Origin: Rhodobacter sp.
GTDB taxonomy: Bacteria; Pseudomonadota; Alphaproteobacteria; Rhodobacterales; Rhodobacteraceae
Assembly (NCBI GenBank): GCA_020637555.1
Contig: JACKKF010000002.1
Span: forward strand, 434,001 to 498,000
DNA length: 64,000 nucleotides
Reading direction: 5' to 3'
Both the position numbers and the translations under genes were made by a program. Below the pieces are notes generated by a model. It was given only the letters and a program-made list of their open reading frames with translations. It was not told the origin of the DNA and did not search any database. Below, piece after piece: positions 1-8,578 of this stretch. Position 1 is the stretch's first letter. Every line of letters begins with the position of its first letter.

Positions 1-417
1 CGCCAGCGCCTCGGCCATGACCTGGCCGGGATCGATCTCGGGCGTCAGCGGCTCCAGCGTGTCGTCCTCGGGGATCTCGACCTCGGGGCCCTGGGGCTGG
101 GCCATCCGGCGCAGGTAATGGCGGCTGACGGCCGTGTCGATGCGCGAGGTCACCGGCTCGGCGGTGACGACGCAGGCCTGCACCACGGTCGCGCCCAGCG
201 TCCCCTCGAGCCGCCAGTCGTGGCGTCCGTCGGGGGTCAGGCTGCCGTGAAAGGTCAGCTTGCGGATCCGCTCGACGCCGAGGTCCTCGGCCAGGGCCGC
301 GCGGGCCTCGGGCGTGGGGGTCAGCCGAAAGCGGGTGCCGACACGGGCGTTCAGGTCGGTCAGCCGCAAGGGCAGGGACAGGCCGTCGGTTTCCCTGAGG
401 GGGGTGGTGTCGGTCAT
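1..417 (-). CDS. YceD/DUF177 family protein, 3' end outside window
   Basis: The reading frame starts at an ATG at 417 on the minus strand and runs off the left edge, leaving 139 codons. The visible protein has the DUF177 (YceD) pattern: an N-terminal beta-rich segment with LPLRLTDLNAR, a Cys in VVQACVVTAEPV, and an acidic tail ending in EIDPGQVMAEAL. In most bacteria this family precedes rpmF (ribosomal protein L32) and is linked to 23S rRNA or fatty-acid gene regions; any rpmF would lie outside the window. It is divergent from the bamE-like gene with 129 bp between them. Family assignment is fairly sure; a molecular function is not established by anything visible here. Confidence 0.8.
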   Translation of the reverse strand, partial: MTDTTPLRETDGLSLPLRLTDLNARVGTRFRLTPTPEARAALAEDLGVERIRKLTFHGSLTPDGRHDWRLEGTLGATVVQACVVTAEPVTSRIDTAVSRHYLRRMAQPQGPEVEIPEDDTLEPLTPEIDPGQVMAEALA

Positions 418-546
418 GGGGTCTCTCGTGGTTGTGTCCGCCGGGGCAGGGTGTTCCTTTCTTGAACACACCGATCCCTTTCTGTAATCCAAAGGCGGCG
501 CAGGGTTCCAGCCCCGCATCACGTCCCCCACCGGCAGGAGGCCGCC

Positions 547-1023
547 ATGACCACGCCCGCGACGCCCGCGACCCGAATGTCCCGCCGGTTCGGCGGCCTG
601 CGCGCCCTGGCTCTGGGGCTGGGCCTGCTGGCCGCCGCCTGTTCGCCGGTGATGCGGTATCATGGCTATGCCCCCAGCGATGCCGATCTCGCCCAGATCG
701 AGGTGGGCCGCGACACGCGCGAAACCGTGGCGCAAAAGATCGGTCAGCCGGGGATCGGCGGCGTCATGGAGGGGTCGGGCTGGTATTATGTGCAGTCCGA
801 CTGGCGCCAACAGAGCTGGCACGCCGCAGAGGAGGTCGACCGCCAGGTGGTCGCCATCTCGTTCGACGCCCGCGATCGCGTGCAGAATATCGAACGCTTC
901 GGGCTGGCGGACGGCGAAGTCGTGCCCCTGTCGCGCCGCGTCACCTCGTCGGGGCCGCGCCCCAGCGTGCTGAGCCAGGTCTTTGCGGTGCTGGGCCAGT
1001 TCACCGCCGCGACCGCGCGCTGA
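547..1023 (+). CDS. bamE: Outer membrane protein assembly factor BamE-like (SmpA/OmlA) lipoprotein
   Basis: A 158-aa protein with an N-terminal hydrophobic stretch (residues 17-31) ending at Cys32, a plausible though imperfect lipobox (LLAAAC). The following region (about 45-125) matches the SmpA/OmlA fold: DADLAQIEVGRDTRETV, the KIGQPG turn, and the GSGWYYV strand. BamE proteins are outer-membrane lipoproteins that stabilise the BAM complex inserting beta-barrel proteins. The start was chosen at the first ATG, preceded by CAGGAGG; a second ATG at codon 11 is possible. The C-terminal 35 residues lack family signature. Divergent from the YceD-type gene, a pairing I recall from other Rhodobacterales genomes. 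Confidence 0.85.
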   Translation: MTTPATPATRMSRRFGGLRALALGLGLLAAACSPVMRYHGYAPSDADLAQIEVGRDTRETVAQKIGQPGIGGVMEGSGWYYVQSDWRQQSWHAAEEVDRQVVAISFDARDRVQNIERFGLADGEVVPLSRRVTSSGPRPSVLSQVFAVLGQFTAATAR

Positions 1024-1048
1024 TCCCGCCCACAAGGGGGGCCTGACG

Positions 1049-1837
1049 ATGACCCCGCCAGACACCGGCGCCGCAGCGGACAGCGCGCTCTTCGGGGCGC
1101 CGATCCGGCGCGGCGGCTGGTGCGTCAGGCTGGCGGAACCCGCCGACATGCCGGCGCTTCTGACCCTGCGGGCCCGGGCCTTTCGCGACGGCGCCGACGA
1201 CGGTGATTCCCATGACGCGCACAGCCTGCACCTGTGGGTCGGAGCCGCCGCACAGCCGCCCCGCGCAACGCTGAGGGTGCGGGTGCACGCAGACGGTGCG
1301 GCGCTGTTGTCGGGCTATGCGGCCGGACTCTATGATCTGACGGCGCTGGCGGCCCTGGGCGGCGTCACGCTGGAACTGGGGCGGTTGTGCACCGCCCGCG
1401 AGGCGCCGGATACCGGCGACGCGGACCTGCTGCGGCTGGTCTGGGCCGGTGTTGCGCGGCTGGCGCTGAAAAGCGGCGCGGCGCGGCTGGTGGGCTGCAC
1501 ATCGTTTCACACGACCGACGTTGCCGGGCTCGGCGGGGCCTGGGCCTATCTTGCGGCCCGCGCGGCGCCGCCAGCCGATCGCCGGCCCGGCCCCAAGGCG
1601 CCCGAGGTGCACCCGTTCCCCCGGCCGGGCGCGGTGGACGTGCCGGGCGCGGCCGATCCCGGTGCCGCCGCGGCGCTTCCCGCGCTGTTGCGGGCTTATC
1701 TGGCCCTGGGGGGCTGGGTATCGGATCACGCGGTGGTGGATCGCGATCTGGGCACCTGCCATGTGTTCACCTGCGTCGAGCTGGATCGCCTGCCGCCCGC
1801 CCGGCGCCGCGCGTTCGAGGGCCTGGCCGCGGGGTAG
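1049..1837 (+). CDS. OlsB-like N-acyltransferase (ornithine lipid synthesis)
   Basis: A 262-aa GNAT-fold protein of the OlsB family, which transfers a hydroxyacyl group from acyl-ACP to the alpha-amino group of ornithine to form lyso-ornithine lipid at the membrane. Supporting motifs are the N-terminal VRLAEPADMPALLTLRARAF, the central LELGRLCTAR followed by LVWAGVARLAL and LVGCTSFH, and a C-terminal ALLRAYLALGGWVSDHAVVD segment typical of the family. The ATG at 1049 was chosen over an upstream start because GGGGGGCC lies just ahead and the extra residues are not family-like. The usual partner acyltransferase OlsA/PlsC is not adjacent, so the exact amino acid substrate is inferred. It lies 25 bases downstream of the bamE-like gene. 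Confidence 0.75.
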   Translation: MTPPDTGAAADSALFGAPIRRGGWCVRLAEPADMPALLTLRARAFRDGADDGDSHDAHSLHLWVGAAAQPPRATLRVRVHADGAALLSGYAAGLYDLTALAALGGVTLELGRLCTAREAPDTGDADLLRLVWAGVARLALKSGAARLVGCTSFHTTDVAGLGGAWAYLAARAAPPADRRPGPKAPEVHPFPRPGAVDVPGAADPGAAAALPALLRAYLALGGWVSDHAVVDRDLGTCHVFTCVELDRLPPARRRAFEGLAAG

Positions 1838-1874
1838 CCGACGACGGGGGACAGGGCCGGGGAATCGACGGGAC

Positions 1875-1903
1875 TTGCGCCCCCGCGCGAAACGGGCTAA
1901 TGG
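1875..1903 (+). promoter_or_regulatory. Candidate sigma-70-type promoter for rpsB-tsf
   Basis: TTGCGC (1875-1880) and TAATGG (1898-1903) are separated by exactly 17 bases in the 180-bp gap ahead of rpsB. Both hexamers are weak matches to TTGACA/TATAAT, so this rests mainly on spacing and on the need for a strong promoter here. Confidence 0.25.
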
Positions 1904-2017
1904 GCGCGCACTTCACAGGTGGGGCTGGGCCCTGCGGGGAGACATCCCGCAACGGTCCGCCGGTTGGGCAATCGCCCGAATGCCCCACCCCAGGCGCAAA
2001 CCGGAAAGGACAAGGAC

Positions 2018-2785
2018 ATGGCGCTTCCCGATTTCTCCATGCGTCAGCTTTTGGAAGCTGGCGTTCACTACGGCCACCAGACCCAGCGTTGGAACCCGCG
2101 CATGGCACCGTATATTTACGGTGATCGCAACGGCATCCACATCGTCGACCTGACGCAGACCGTTCCGATGCTGGAACAGGCGCTGAAGGTGATCCGCGAC
2201 ACCGTCGCCAAGGGCGGCCGCGTGCTGTTCGTCGGCACCAAGCGCCAGGCCTCCAAGCAGGTTGCCGAGGCTGCCGAGAAAAGCGCCCAGTATTACATGA
2301 ACCACCGCTGGCTGGGTGGCACGCTGACCAACTGGAAAACCGTTTCCCAGTCGATCCAGCGCCTGAAGGCCATCGACGAGGTGATGGAACGTGGCGCCGC
2401 CGGCCTGACCAAGAAAGAGCGTCTGGGCATGGAACGCGAGCAGGCCAAGCTGCAGGCGTCGCTGGGCGGCATCCGCGAAATGGGCGGCCTGCCGGACCTG
2501 CTGTTCGTCATCGACGTGAACAAGGAAGACCTGGCCATCGCCGAGGCGAAAAAGCTGGGCATCCCGGTCGTCGCCGTGGTCGATACCAACTGCTCGCCCG
2601 AGGGCGTGGACTACATCATCCCGGGCAACGACGACGCCTCGCGCGCGATCGGCCTGTATTGCGACTGGTGGCCCGCGCCGCGCTGGACGGCATGTCGGCG
2701 CAACTGGGCGCCGCCGGTGTCGACCTGGTGTGCGCTGGAAGAAGCCCCCGAGGAAGAAGCCCTGGCGGAAGACAGCAACGCCTGA
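2018..2785 (+). CDS. rpsB: 30S ribosomal protein S2 with compensated internal frameshift
   Basis: A 255-aa S2 protein, a small-subunit component that docks late next to S1 and is needed for mRNA binding. The N-terminus FSMRQLLEAGVHYGHQT, the NHRWLGGTLTNWKT segment and YIIPGNDDASRAIGLYC are diagnostic. The ATG at 2018 follows AAGGA. Residues 217-238 are not S2-like (WWPAPRWTACRR...), whereas the -1 frame across 2665-2727 encodes the expected LVARAALDGMSAQLGAAGVDL. A missing C after 2665 and an extra T near 2729 would explain this, after which the normal frame resumes (ALEEAPEEEA). This is either a sequencing or assembly error pair or a real compensated frameshift. The gene forms an operon with tsf. 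Confidence 0.95.
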   Translation: MALPDFSMRQLLEAGVHYGHQTQRWNPRMAPYIYGDRNGIHIVDLTQTVPMLEQALKVIRDTVAKGGRVLFVGTKRQASKQVAEAAEKSAQYYMNHRWLGGTLTNWKTVSQSIQRLKAIDEVMERGAAGLTKKERLGMEREQAKLQASLGGIREMGGLPDLLFVIDVNKEDLAIAEAKKLGIPVVAVVDTNCSPEGVDYIIPGNDDASRAIGLYCDWWPAPRWTACRRNWAPPVSTWCALEEAPEEEALAEDSNA

Positions 2786-2866
2786 GCCGGGTCCCTCGGG
2801 ATCGTTACACGTTTGACATCGGGCAGGGGCATCCCTGCCCGTATCCCCTTTGAAGGAGACAGGATC

Positions 2867-3775
2867 ATGGCGATTACCGCTGCGATGGTGAAGGAACTGC
2901 GCGACACGACCGGCGCGGGCATGATGGACGCCAAGAAGGCGCTGACCGAAACCGACGGCGACATGGAAGCGGCCATCGACTGGCTGCGCACCAAGGGCCT
3001 GGCCAAGGCCGCCAAGAAAGCCGACCGCGTTGCGGCCGAGGGCCTGATCGGCGTTGCCGTCGACGGCGGCCGTGGCGTCGCGATCGAGATCAACTCGGAA
3101 ACCGACTTCGTCGCCAAGAACGAGGACTTCCAGGGCATCGTGCGCGAAGTCGCCAAGATCGCGCTGCAGACCGGCGATTCGGTCGAGGTGGTGAAGGCCG
3201 CGGACCTCAACGGCGAGACCGTCGAGAACGTTCTCAACAACGCCATCGCGCGCATCGGCGAGAACATGACCTTCCGCCGGATGCACGTCCTGGAAGGCGA
3301 CACCGTGGTGTCCTACGTCCACAACGCGGCGACCGAAGGCATGGGCAAGATCGGCGTGCTGGTCGCGCTGAACGGGCCCAAGGACAAGGCGCTGGAAATC
3401 GGCAAGCAGTTCGCGATGCACATCGCGGCGACCTCGCCCATGTCGCTGTCCGAGGCGACCATGGACCCCGAGGTTGTCGAGCGTGAGCTGGCCGTGCAGA
3501 CCGCCAAGGCGCTGGAAGAGAACGCCGCCGCCGCCAAGCCCAAGCCCGAGCAGGTGATCCACAACAACATCATCCCGGGCCGGATGAAGAAGTTCCTCGC
3601 CGAGAACACCCTGCTGGGTCAGGCCTTTGTCGTGAACCCCGACGTGACCGTCGAGCAGGCCGCGAAAGAGGCCGGCGTCGAGATCACCGGCTTTGCGCGT
3701 GTCGCCGTTGGCGAAGGGATCGAAAAGAAGGCCGAGGATTTCGCCGCCGAAGTCGCCAAGACGCTGGCCGGCTGA
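2867..3775 (+). CDS. tsf: Translation elongation factor Ts
   Basis: A 302-aa EF-Ts, the nucleotide exchange factor that reloads EF-Tu with GTP in the cytoplasm. The N-terminal UBA-like domain (MVKELRDTTGAGMMDAKKAL, residues 7-26) is canonical, followed by the dimerisation and core segments including EINSETDFVAKN and HIAATSP. Length is slightly above the roughly 290 aa of alphaproteobacterial homologues. The ATG at 2867 follows GAAGGAG with good spacing; upstream in-frame residues are not conserved. It lies 81 bases downstream of rpsB in the usual rpsB-tsf operon and is followed within 30 bases by a strong intrinsic terminator. Confidence 0.98.
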   Translation: MAITAAMVKELRDTTGAGMMDAKKALTETDGDMEAAIDWLRTKGLAKAAKKADRVAAEGLIGVAVDGGRGVAIEINSETDFVAKNEDFQGIVREVAKIALQTGDSVEVVKAADLNGETVENVLNNAIARIGENMTFRRMHVLEGDTVVSYVHNAATEGMGKIGVLVALNGPKDKALEIGKQFAMHIAATSPMSLSEATMDPEVVERELAVQTAKALEENAAAAKPKPEQVIHNNIIPGRMKKFLAENTLLGQAFVVNPDVTVEQAAKEAGVEITGFARVAVGEGIEKKAEDFAAEVAKTLAG

Positions 3776-3800
3776 CCCAGGGCACGACACCACGACAGAC

Positions 3801-3833
3801 GGGCGGCCCCGCGCGGGCCGCCCGTTTTCATTT
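3801..3833 (+). terminator. Intrinsic terminator after tsf
   Basis: A perfect 9-bp stem (GGGCGGCCC 3801-3809 with GGGCCGCCC 3815-3823) and a 5-base loop is followed by GTTTTCATTT. It sits 25 bases past the tsf stop and closes the rpsB-tsf transcription unit. Confidence 0.9.
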
Positions 3834-3864
3834 CCGGCGCCCGAATCGCCGGCGGCGGGCGCGA

Positions 3865-3946
3865 ATCGCAATGTCGCATCCGACATGCTGCTTTCCAAGG
3901 ATACTTTTTCATTTTGCGAATACCCGTCGCAAGATGCGAATATCCG
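3865..3946. promoter_or_regulatory. Cluster of TCGCA/TGCGA repeats upstream of the LuxR-type gene
   Basis: Between the tsf terminator and the LuxR-type gene lie an inverted repeat ATGTCG-N4-CGACAT (3871-3886) and two direct copies of TGCGAATAyCCG (3915-3926 and 3935-3946) whose starts are 20 bp apart, about two helical turns. TCGCA and TGCGA half-sites recur through the stretch. This looks like an operator region; the binding protein is unknown. The rest of 3834-4071 shows nothing else recognisable. Confidence 0.4.
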
Positions 3947-4071
3947 GCCAGAAATGATCACTTATGCACGGTTTTCCGTGGTTTCCGGGGCGAAAGTGAA
4001 GTCGGCCTCGCTCGACAGCGTCTCGATTTTGCGCCAGCAATACCAGGTGGTAGGAGTTGCTGGGTGACGGA

Positions 4072-4938
4072 ATGGAGCATCAGAAAGCGCAAACTCTGCA
4101 TGGAAACAAGGTGCCGTCGCTGAGCGGTCCGCTTCCGGATCTTATTGCGCCGGACCTGACCTGTTACCTGTCCGAAGTGCTCATGTCGACAGACCGCAGC
4201 CTGATCTGGTCACGCACAACCGACTACTTCCGCCGCTGCGGGTTCGGGGACATTCTCTATGGCTACTCGCCGGATTCGCATGGCGCGAACCTTGGGTCGA
4301 CCGAGGATTGCATCGTCCTCTCGACCTTGGGCCCGGAGATCGTCACCGAATTGGCGAACGAAGGGTATTTCCTGGAAAGCACGACCTTTCACTACGCGCT
4401 GAAAACGCCGGGAATCGCGCCGTTTTCCATGACATGCGAAGAATGCGGCTTTGACGCGGACTGGCGCCCTTCGGCCGCCGCGGCCGATTTCTTCAGGCGC
4501 CACGGAATGCTGACGGGCTGCTCGATCGGCTTTCCGCCGGAAAGGACGCGGGGCAGGGCGGTGATGACCCTGCTGGCCCCGCCGGACATGTCGCAGGCCT
4601 GCATCGACAGCGTGATCAAAACCCGGCACAACGAAATCCTGTCGGTCGCGGCGGTCGCCCACCGGCTGTTGTCCAGCCTGCCGAACCCTGCCAGCGGTCG
4701 AACCCTGACACGCCGCCAGCGCGAGGTTCTGGAATGGGTCGCCGAGGGCAAGACCCTGGCCGATATCGCCCTGATCATGGACATCAAGGTCGCGACCGTG
4801 GAAAAGCACCTGCGACTGGCGCGCGAAATGCTTGGCGTGGAAACGACCGCGCACGCCCTGATCAAGGCGGCTTTCCTCAATCAGGTGTTCGTCGTCGGTG
4901 ACATTCCGCGCGAAATTTCACCCGCTCGATCTACCTGA
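4072..4938 (+). CDS. LuxR-family transcriptional regulator (autoinducer-domain solo)
   Basis: A 288-aa cytoplasmic regulator. Residues about 40-175 resemble the LuxR autoinducer-binding fold (late GCSIGFPPERTRGRAVMTL strand pair), and 208-272 form a GerE/LuxR helix-turn-helix (LTRRQREVLEWVAEGKTLADIA ... VEKHLRLAREMLGV). The expected ligand-contact region around residues 100-115 lacks a recognisable DPV motif, so response to a homoserine lactone is doubtful. No luxI-type synthase is nearby, hence a solo. The ATG at 4072 was chosen; an in-frame TTG at 4057 directly after TAGGAG would add five residues. Its 5' region carries repeated TCGCA/TGCGA motifs that could be its own operator. Confidence 0.8.
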   Translation: MEHQKAQTLHGNKVPSLSGPLPDLIAPDLTCYLSEVLMSTDRSLIWSRTTDYFRRCGFGDILYGYSPDSHGANLGSTEDCIVLSTLGPEIVTELANEGYFLESTTFHYALKTPGIAPFSMTCEECGFDADWRPSAAAADFFRRHGMLTGCSIGFPPERTRGRAVMTLLAPPDMSQACIDSVIKTRHNEILSVAAVAHRLLSSLPNPASGRTLTRRQREVLEWVAEGKTLADIALIMDIKVATVEKHLRLAREMLGVETTAHALIKAAFLNQVFVVGDIPREISPARST

Positions 4939-5151
4939 GGGCGAAATACGCAGCCCATGTCCGTTTTTTCGCCATGGCAAGGTAAGGATTTTCTTACTGA
5001 CGCAAAACGCAACGACGGGCTACTATCAGATTGTTAACGAGTAGCCGAAAGCTGCGCTCCCGAACCGATACTGTCGGCACGGGGGCGTTAGTTTACGCCA
5101 ACGGCCAGCGTATTTCTTGCCGTGTCCTTTCCCAACCCGATGCTGCAAGGC

Positions 5152-5180
5152 TTTCCGGTGCGGTTTCGCCGCACCGGAAT
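5152..5180 (-). terminator. Hairpin downstream of rpe
   Basis: A perfect 11-bp inverted repeat (TTCCGGTGCGG 5153-5163 and CCGCACCGGAA 5169-5179, 5-base loop) lies 26 bases past the rpe stop. Neither side has a convincing U-run, so termination is inferred from stem strength and position. It also separates rpe from the convergent LuxR-type gene. The rest of 4939-5205 holds no gene I can support. Confidence 0.55.
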
Positions 5181-5205
5181 GGCCGGGTTCGGGGCGCGCG
5201 GCGGA

Positions 5206-5886
5206 TCAGACGCGCGCGGCGTCGCGGATCGCGCGGATGTTGGCGCCGTAGGGGGCCGGATCGGCGACCGACCCGCCCTTGAACACCGCCGAGCCGGCGA
5301 CCAGCACATCGGCCCCGGCCGCCGCAACCAGCGGCGCGGTATCCGGGGTCACGCCGCCGTCGATCTCGATATGCACCGGACGGTCGCCGATCATCGCGCG
5401 CAGGCTGCGGATCTTTGCGGTCATGTCGATGAACTTCTGCCCACCGAACCCGGGATTGACGGTCATGACGCACACCAGGTCCGCCAGGTCCAGCACATGC
5501 GCGACCGCCTCGGCCGGGGTGCCGGGGTTCAGTGCCACACCCGCCCGCTTGCCCGTTGCGCGGATCGCCTGAAGCGTGCGGTGGATATGGGGGCCGGCCT
5601 CGACATGGGCGGTGATGATATCGGCGCCGGCTTCGGCAAAGGCATCGATATAGGGATCGACCGGCGCGATCATCAGATGCACGTCCATCACCGTTTTCAC
5701 ATGCTTGCGAAACGCCTTCACGGCGGGCGGTCCAAAGGTGAGGTTCGGCACGAAATGCCCGTCCATCACATCGACATGCACCCAGTCGGCGCCCTGCGAT
5801 TCAATCGCCTCGATCTCGCGGCCGAAATCGGCGAAATCGGCGGACAGGATCGAGGGCGCGATCTTGATGGCACGGGAAAAGGTCAT
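5206..5886 (-). CDS. rpe: Ribulose-phosphate 3-epimerase
   Basis: A 226-aa TIM-barrel enzyme interconverting ribulose 5-phosphate and xylulose 5-phosphate in the pentose phosphate pathway and Calvin cycle. Family signatures are present in order: IAPSILSADFADFG (N-terminus), VHVDVMDGHFVPNLTFGP with the metal-binding His and Asp, VHLMI, MTVNPGFGGQKF and EIDGGVTPDTA with the phosphate-binding GGV loop. Length is typical. No Calvin-cycle genes are adjacent, so this copy may serve general carbon metabolism. It is divergent from the DUF2339 gene with 85 bp between. Confidence 0.96.
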   Translation of the reverse strand: MTFSRAIKIAPSILSADFADFGREIEAIESQGADWVHVDVMDGHFVPNLTFGPPAVKAFRKHVKTVMDVHLMIAPVDPYIDAFAEAGADIITAHVEAGPHIHRTLQAIRATGKRAGVALNPGTPAEAVAHVLDLADLVCVMTVNPGFGGQKFIDMTAKIRSLRAMIGDRPVHIEIDGGVTPDTAPLVAAAGADVLVAGSAVFKGGSVADPAPYGANIRAIRDAARV

Positions 5887-5971
5887 GGCAGCACGCTTGC
5901 GGTTGTGGCAGGGTTGCGCAACGCCCTAAGCTATCGCCCGGGATGCGTCCACCGCAAAGAAGTTGTTCGCC

Positions 5972-8578
5972 ATGGCCGAGTTGTTTGTCCTGATCGTGCT
6001 GCTGGCCGTCACCGCGATCGTCCTGGCGCTTGTCGCGCTCATGGTGGCGCATCGGGCGCGCCGGCAGATCACCCGGTTGTCGCACCGCCTTGCGCTGCTG
6101 GAACAGGGCTTGCCGCCGGCCCTGGCCGAGACGGTGGCAGACACCCCGAGGCCGGCGCAGGGCCGCGTCGCCTGGCCCCGCAGCGTGAGCCCGGCAGAGA
6201 CCCCGGCAGAGCCCCTTCCCGCGACCATGGAGCAGGGCCCGAGAACGCCCTCGATCTTTGCGCGGTTTTCGCAGTGGCTCAGGACGAACTGGATCTATCC
6301 GGTGGCTGGCCTCGCGCTGGTGATGGCCGCGATCTATCTGGTGCAGTATTCGATCGAAAAGGGCCTGCTGTCGCCCGCAGCCCGGATCGGGCTGGCGCTG
6401 GCACTGGGCGCGGCGCTTGTCGCGGCAGGGCTCTGGCTGCGCCGCCGCTGGGGCGAGGGCGAGACAGGCGCCGGCCAGGTTCCCGCGACGCTGGCGGGCG
6501 CCGGGGCCGTGACGCTGTTCGCCGCCGTGCTGGCCGCGCATCACCTCTATGACATGATGGGGCAGGGCGCGACACTGGGCGCGCTCGCCCTGATCGGCGC
6601 GCTCAGCCTGGGCCTGGGCTGGACACTGGGGCCGATGCTGGCGGCCCTGGGCGTGATCGGTGCGGTCGCGGCGCCGTTCCTGCTGGGTCCGGGCGAGGGC
6701 AGCGATCTGCTCTATGCCTATTTCGCGCTGATCGTGATCCTGGGCACGGCCATCGACGGGTTCCGCCACTGGCGCTGGGTGTCGGGCCTGGCGGTGGCGC
6801 TGCCGCTGCTGGCGGGTGCCGCGATCCGAACCGGCGGTGCAGGCGCCGACGGGTTGGTCCTGCTGATCGCCGTGGCGATGCTGGTCGGCACCGCGCTGCC
6901 CGGAGGCGCGCTCATGCCCCGCGCGCAGGGTCCGGGGATCCGTCAGGCCCCGCGCAACGGCATTCTGGTGGTCGCGGCGCTGGCGATCGCCCTGGGTGGC
7001 GTGTTGCTGCTGGCACAGGTGCCGGCGCCGCTCAGCGTCCTTGTCGGTGGTCTGGTGGCGCTGGTGCTGCCGCTCTGGACGCGACACGCCCCGGCCCTGG
7101 ACGACCAGGCCGGCGCGGCGGCGCTGCTGTTGCCGGCCACGGTGGCCCTGGCCGCGACGACAACACCGCTGTTTCTTGCCGCCGGCTTGAACCTGTGGCC
7201 CTGGTTGCCGCTTGCCGCGGTCGGTCTGGCGGTCGGCGTGGCGCTGGTGCATCTGTGGCGGAGCGAGCAGGCGCAGGGTCTGGCACGGCGCAACTGGGCG
7301 CTGGCTTCTGCCGCGGTGCCGGGAACGACCGCTCTCGCGGTCGAGGCCCTGTGGAAACCCGCGACGGTGCTCGGGCCGTCCCTCTGGGGGTTGGCTTTGA
7401 TGGGCCTGGCGGCCGTCTATACCGCGCTGGCGACCTGGTCGGGCCGCCGCGACGCGGGGCAGGGACCACGCCTCGGATCCTATGCGGTGGGGGCGTTCAC
7501 CATGATCGCGCTGGCGCTGATGGTGACCCTGGGCGGCGTCGCCCTGACAGCGGCGCTGGCGGTTCTGCTGATCGCCGCCGCCGCCATGGACCGCCGCCTG
7601 ACCATCCCCGAATTGGGCTGGATCACCGGGCTGGGCGCAATGATCCTGTCGGTGCGCCTGGTCTGGTCGCCCGGGCTCGAGTCGCTGATCGGTGCGAACC
7701 GCAACACCGCCTGGGAATTCTGGCTGGTCCTTGCGGCATCGCTCGGCGGGCCGGTGGCAGCCCTGGGCCTGCTGGCGCCGCTGCCCGAGGCCGGCGTCCG
7801 TCGATGGGCGCGCGTGGTCATGGAAACCGCCGTGACCGGCATGGTGCCGGTCGCGGTGGGCATGGTGCTGGCGCGCTTCCTTGCGGATGTCGTGCAGCCC
7901 CATGCCGCCATCGGGATCGAGGCCACGGCCCTGATCGCCATGGCCTGGGTGCAGACGCAGAGGGCGGATCGACTGCCCAGGGGCCTCATGGCGCGGGTGC
8001 GCCGTGTCCTCGCGGCACTCTTTGCCGGGCTGGCGGTGGTGGCGATCCTGCTGGGCCTGACGGTGCTGTCGCCGTTGCAGGGGCCTGGCTGGTTCTCGGG
8101 CCCGGTCAAGGGCTGGCCGCTGCTCAACGACCTGCTGATCGCCTATGCGCTGCCCGCGGCGGTCCTGGCCTGGGCGGTGCACGGCCGCCGGTCGATCTGG
8201 TCCCGCGCGGCGACCGCGCTCGCGGCGGTGCTGACCTGCACCTGGATCGGCTTGGCAATCCGTCATCTCTGGCACGGAGGCCGGGGCATGGCGCTGCAGA
8301 CAGGGTTCGCCCAGGGCGAGCTATACGCCTATACCGTGGCGCTGCTGCTGGCGGGCGCGGCGGCACTGGCGCTGGCGCTGCGGTTCGGCGCGCACCGGTA
8401 TCGCGTGGCCGGATTGGCGCTGATCGGTCTGGCCGCCGCCAAGGCCTTTCTGATCGACGCGGGCGGGCTGACCGGGCTGATGCGGGTCGGGGCCTTTTTG
8501 GGGCTGGGGCTGTCGCTGGCCGGTCTGGCCTGGCTGAACGCCTGGGTCAGCGCGCGTGTGGGGCGTGACACGCAATAG
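5972..8578 (+). CDS. DUF2339 polytopic membrane protein
   Basis: An 868-aa protein with one N-terminal membrane segment, a short soluble linker rich in Arg and Pro (about 30-95), then an almost continuous series of more than 20 hydrophobic segments to the C-terminus. This architecture (signal anchor, coiled linker, many-helix domain) is that of the DUF2339 family, whose function is unknown. Signature-like stretches include NWIYPVAGLALVMAAIYLVQYSIEKGLLSP after the linker. The ATG at 5972 was chosen because AAAGAAG lies about 10 bases upstream. It stands alone between rpe and an unknown gene. A role in envelope transport or signalling would be a guess. Confidence 0.8.
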   Translation: MAELFVLIVLLAVTAIVLALVALMVAHRARRQITRLSHRLALLEQGLPPALAETVADTPRPAQGRVAWPRSVSPAETPAEPLPATMEQGPRTPSIFARFSQWLRTNWIYPVAGLALVMAAIYLVQYSIEKGLLSPAARIGLALALGAALVAAGLWLRRRWGEGETGAGQVPATLAGAGAVTLFAAVLAAHHLYDMMGQGATLGALALIGALSLGLGWTLGPMLAALGVIGAVAAPFLLGPGEGSDLLYAYFALIVILGTAIDGFRHWRWVSGLAVALPLLAGAAIRTGGAGADGLVLLIAVAMLVGTALPGGALMPRAQGPGIRQAPRNGILVVAALAIALGGVLLLAQVPAPLSVLVGGLVALVLPLWTRHAPALDDQAGAAALLLPATVALAATTTPLFLAAGLNLWPWLPLAAVGLAVGVALVHLWRSEQAQGLARRNWALASAAVPGTTALAVEALWKPATVLGPSLWGLALMGLAAVYTALATWSGRRDAGQGPRLGSYAVGAFTMIALALMVTLGGVALTAALAVLLIAAAAMDRRLTIPELGWITGLGAMILSVRLVWSPGLESLIGANRNTAWEFWLVLAASLGGPVAALGLLAPLPEAGVRRWARVVMETAVTGMVPVAVGMVLARFLADVVQPHAAIGIEATALIAMAWVQTQRADRLPRGLMARVRRVLAALFAGLAVVAILLGLTVLSPLQGPGWFSGPVKGWPLLNDLLIAYALPAAVLAWAVHGRRSIWSRAATALAAVLTCTWIGLAIRHLWHGGRGMALQTGFAQGELYAYTVALLLAGAAALALALRFGAHRYRVAGLALIGLAAAKAFLIDAGGLTGLMRVGAFLGLGLSLAGLAWLNAWVSARVGRDTQ

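Noticed and set aside
1913..3961. Long minus-strand open frame opposite rpsB and tsf (about 680 codons)
   Set aside because: It is antisense to two certain genes, has no domain signature, and its His/Gly/Arg-rich composition is typical of antisense frames in high-GC DNA.
5801..8275. Minus-strand frame of over 800 codons opposite the DUF2339 gene
   Set aside because: Gln/Arg/His-rich low-complexity product with no domains. The sense strand gives an obvious polytopic membrane protein.
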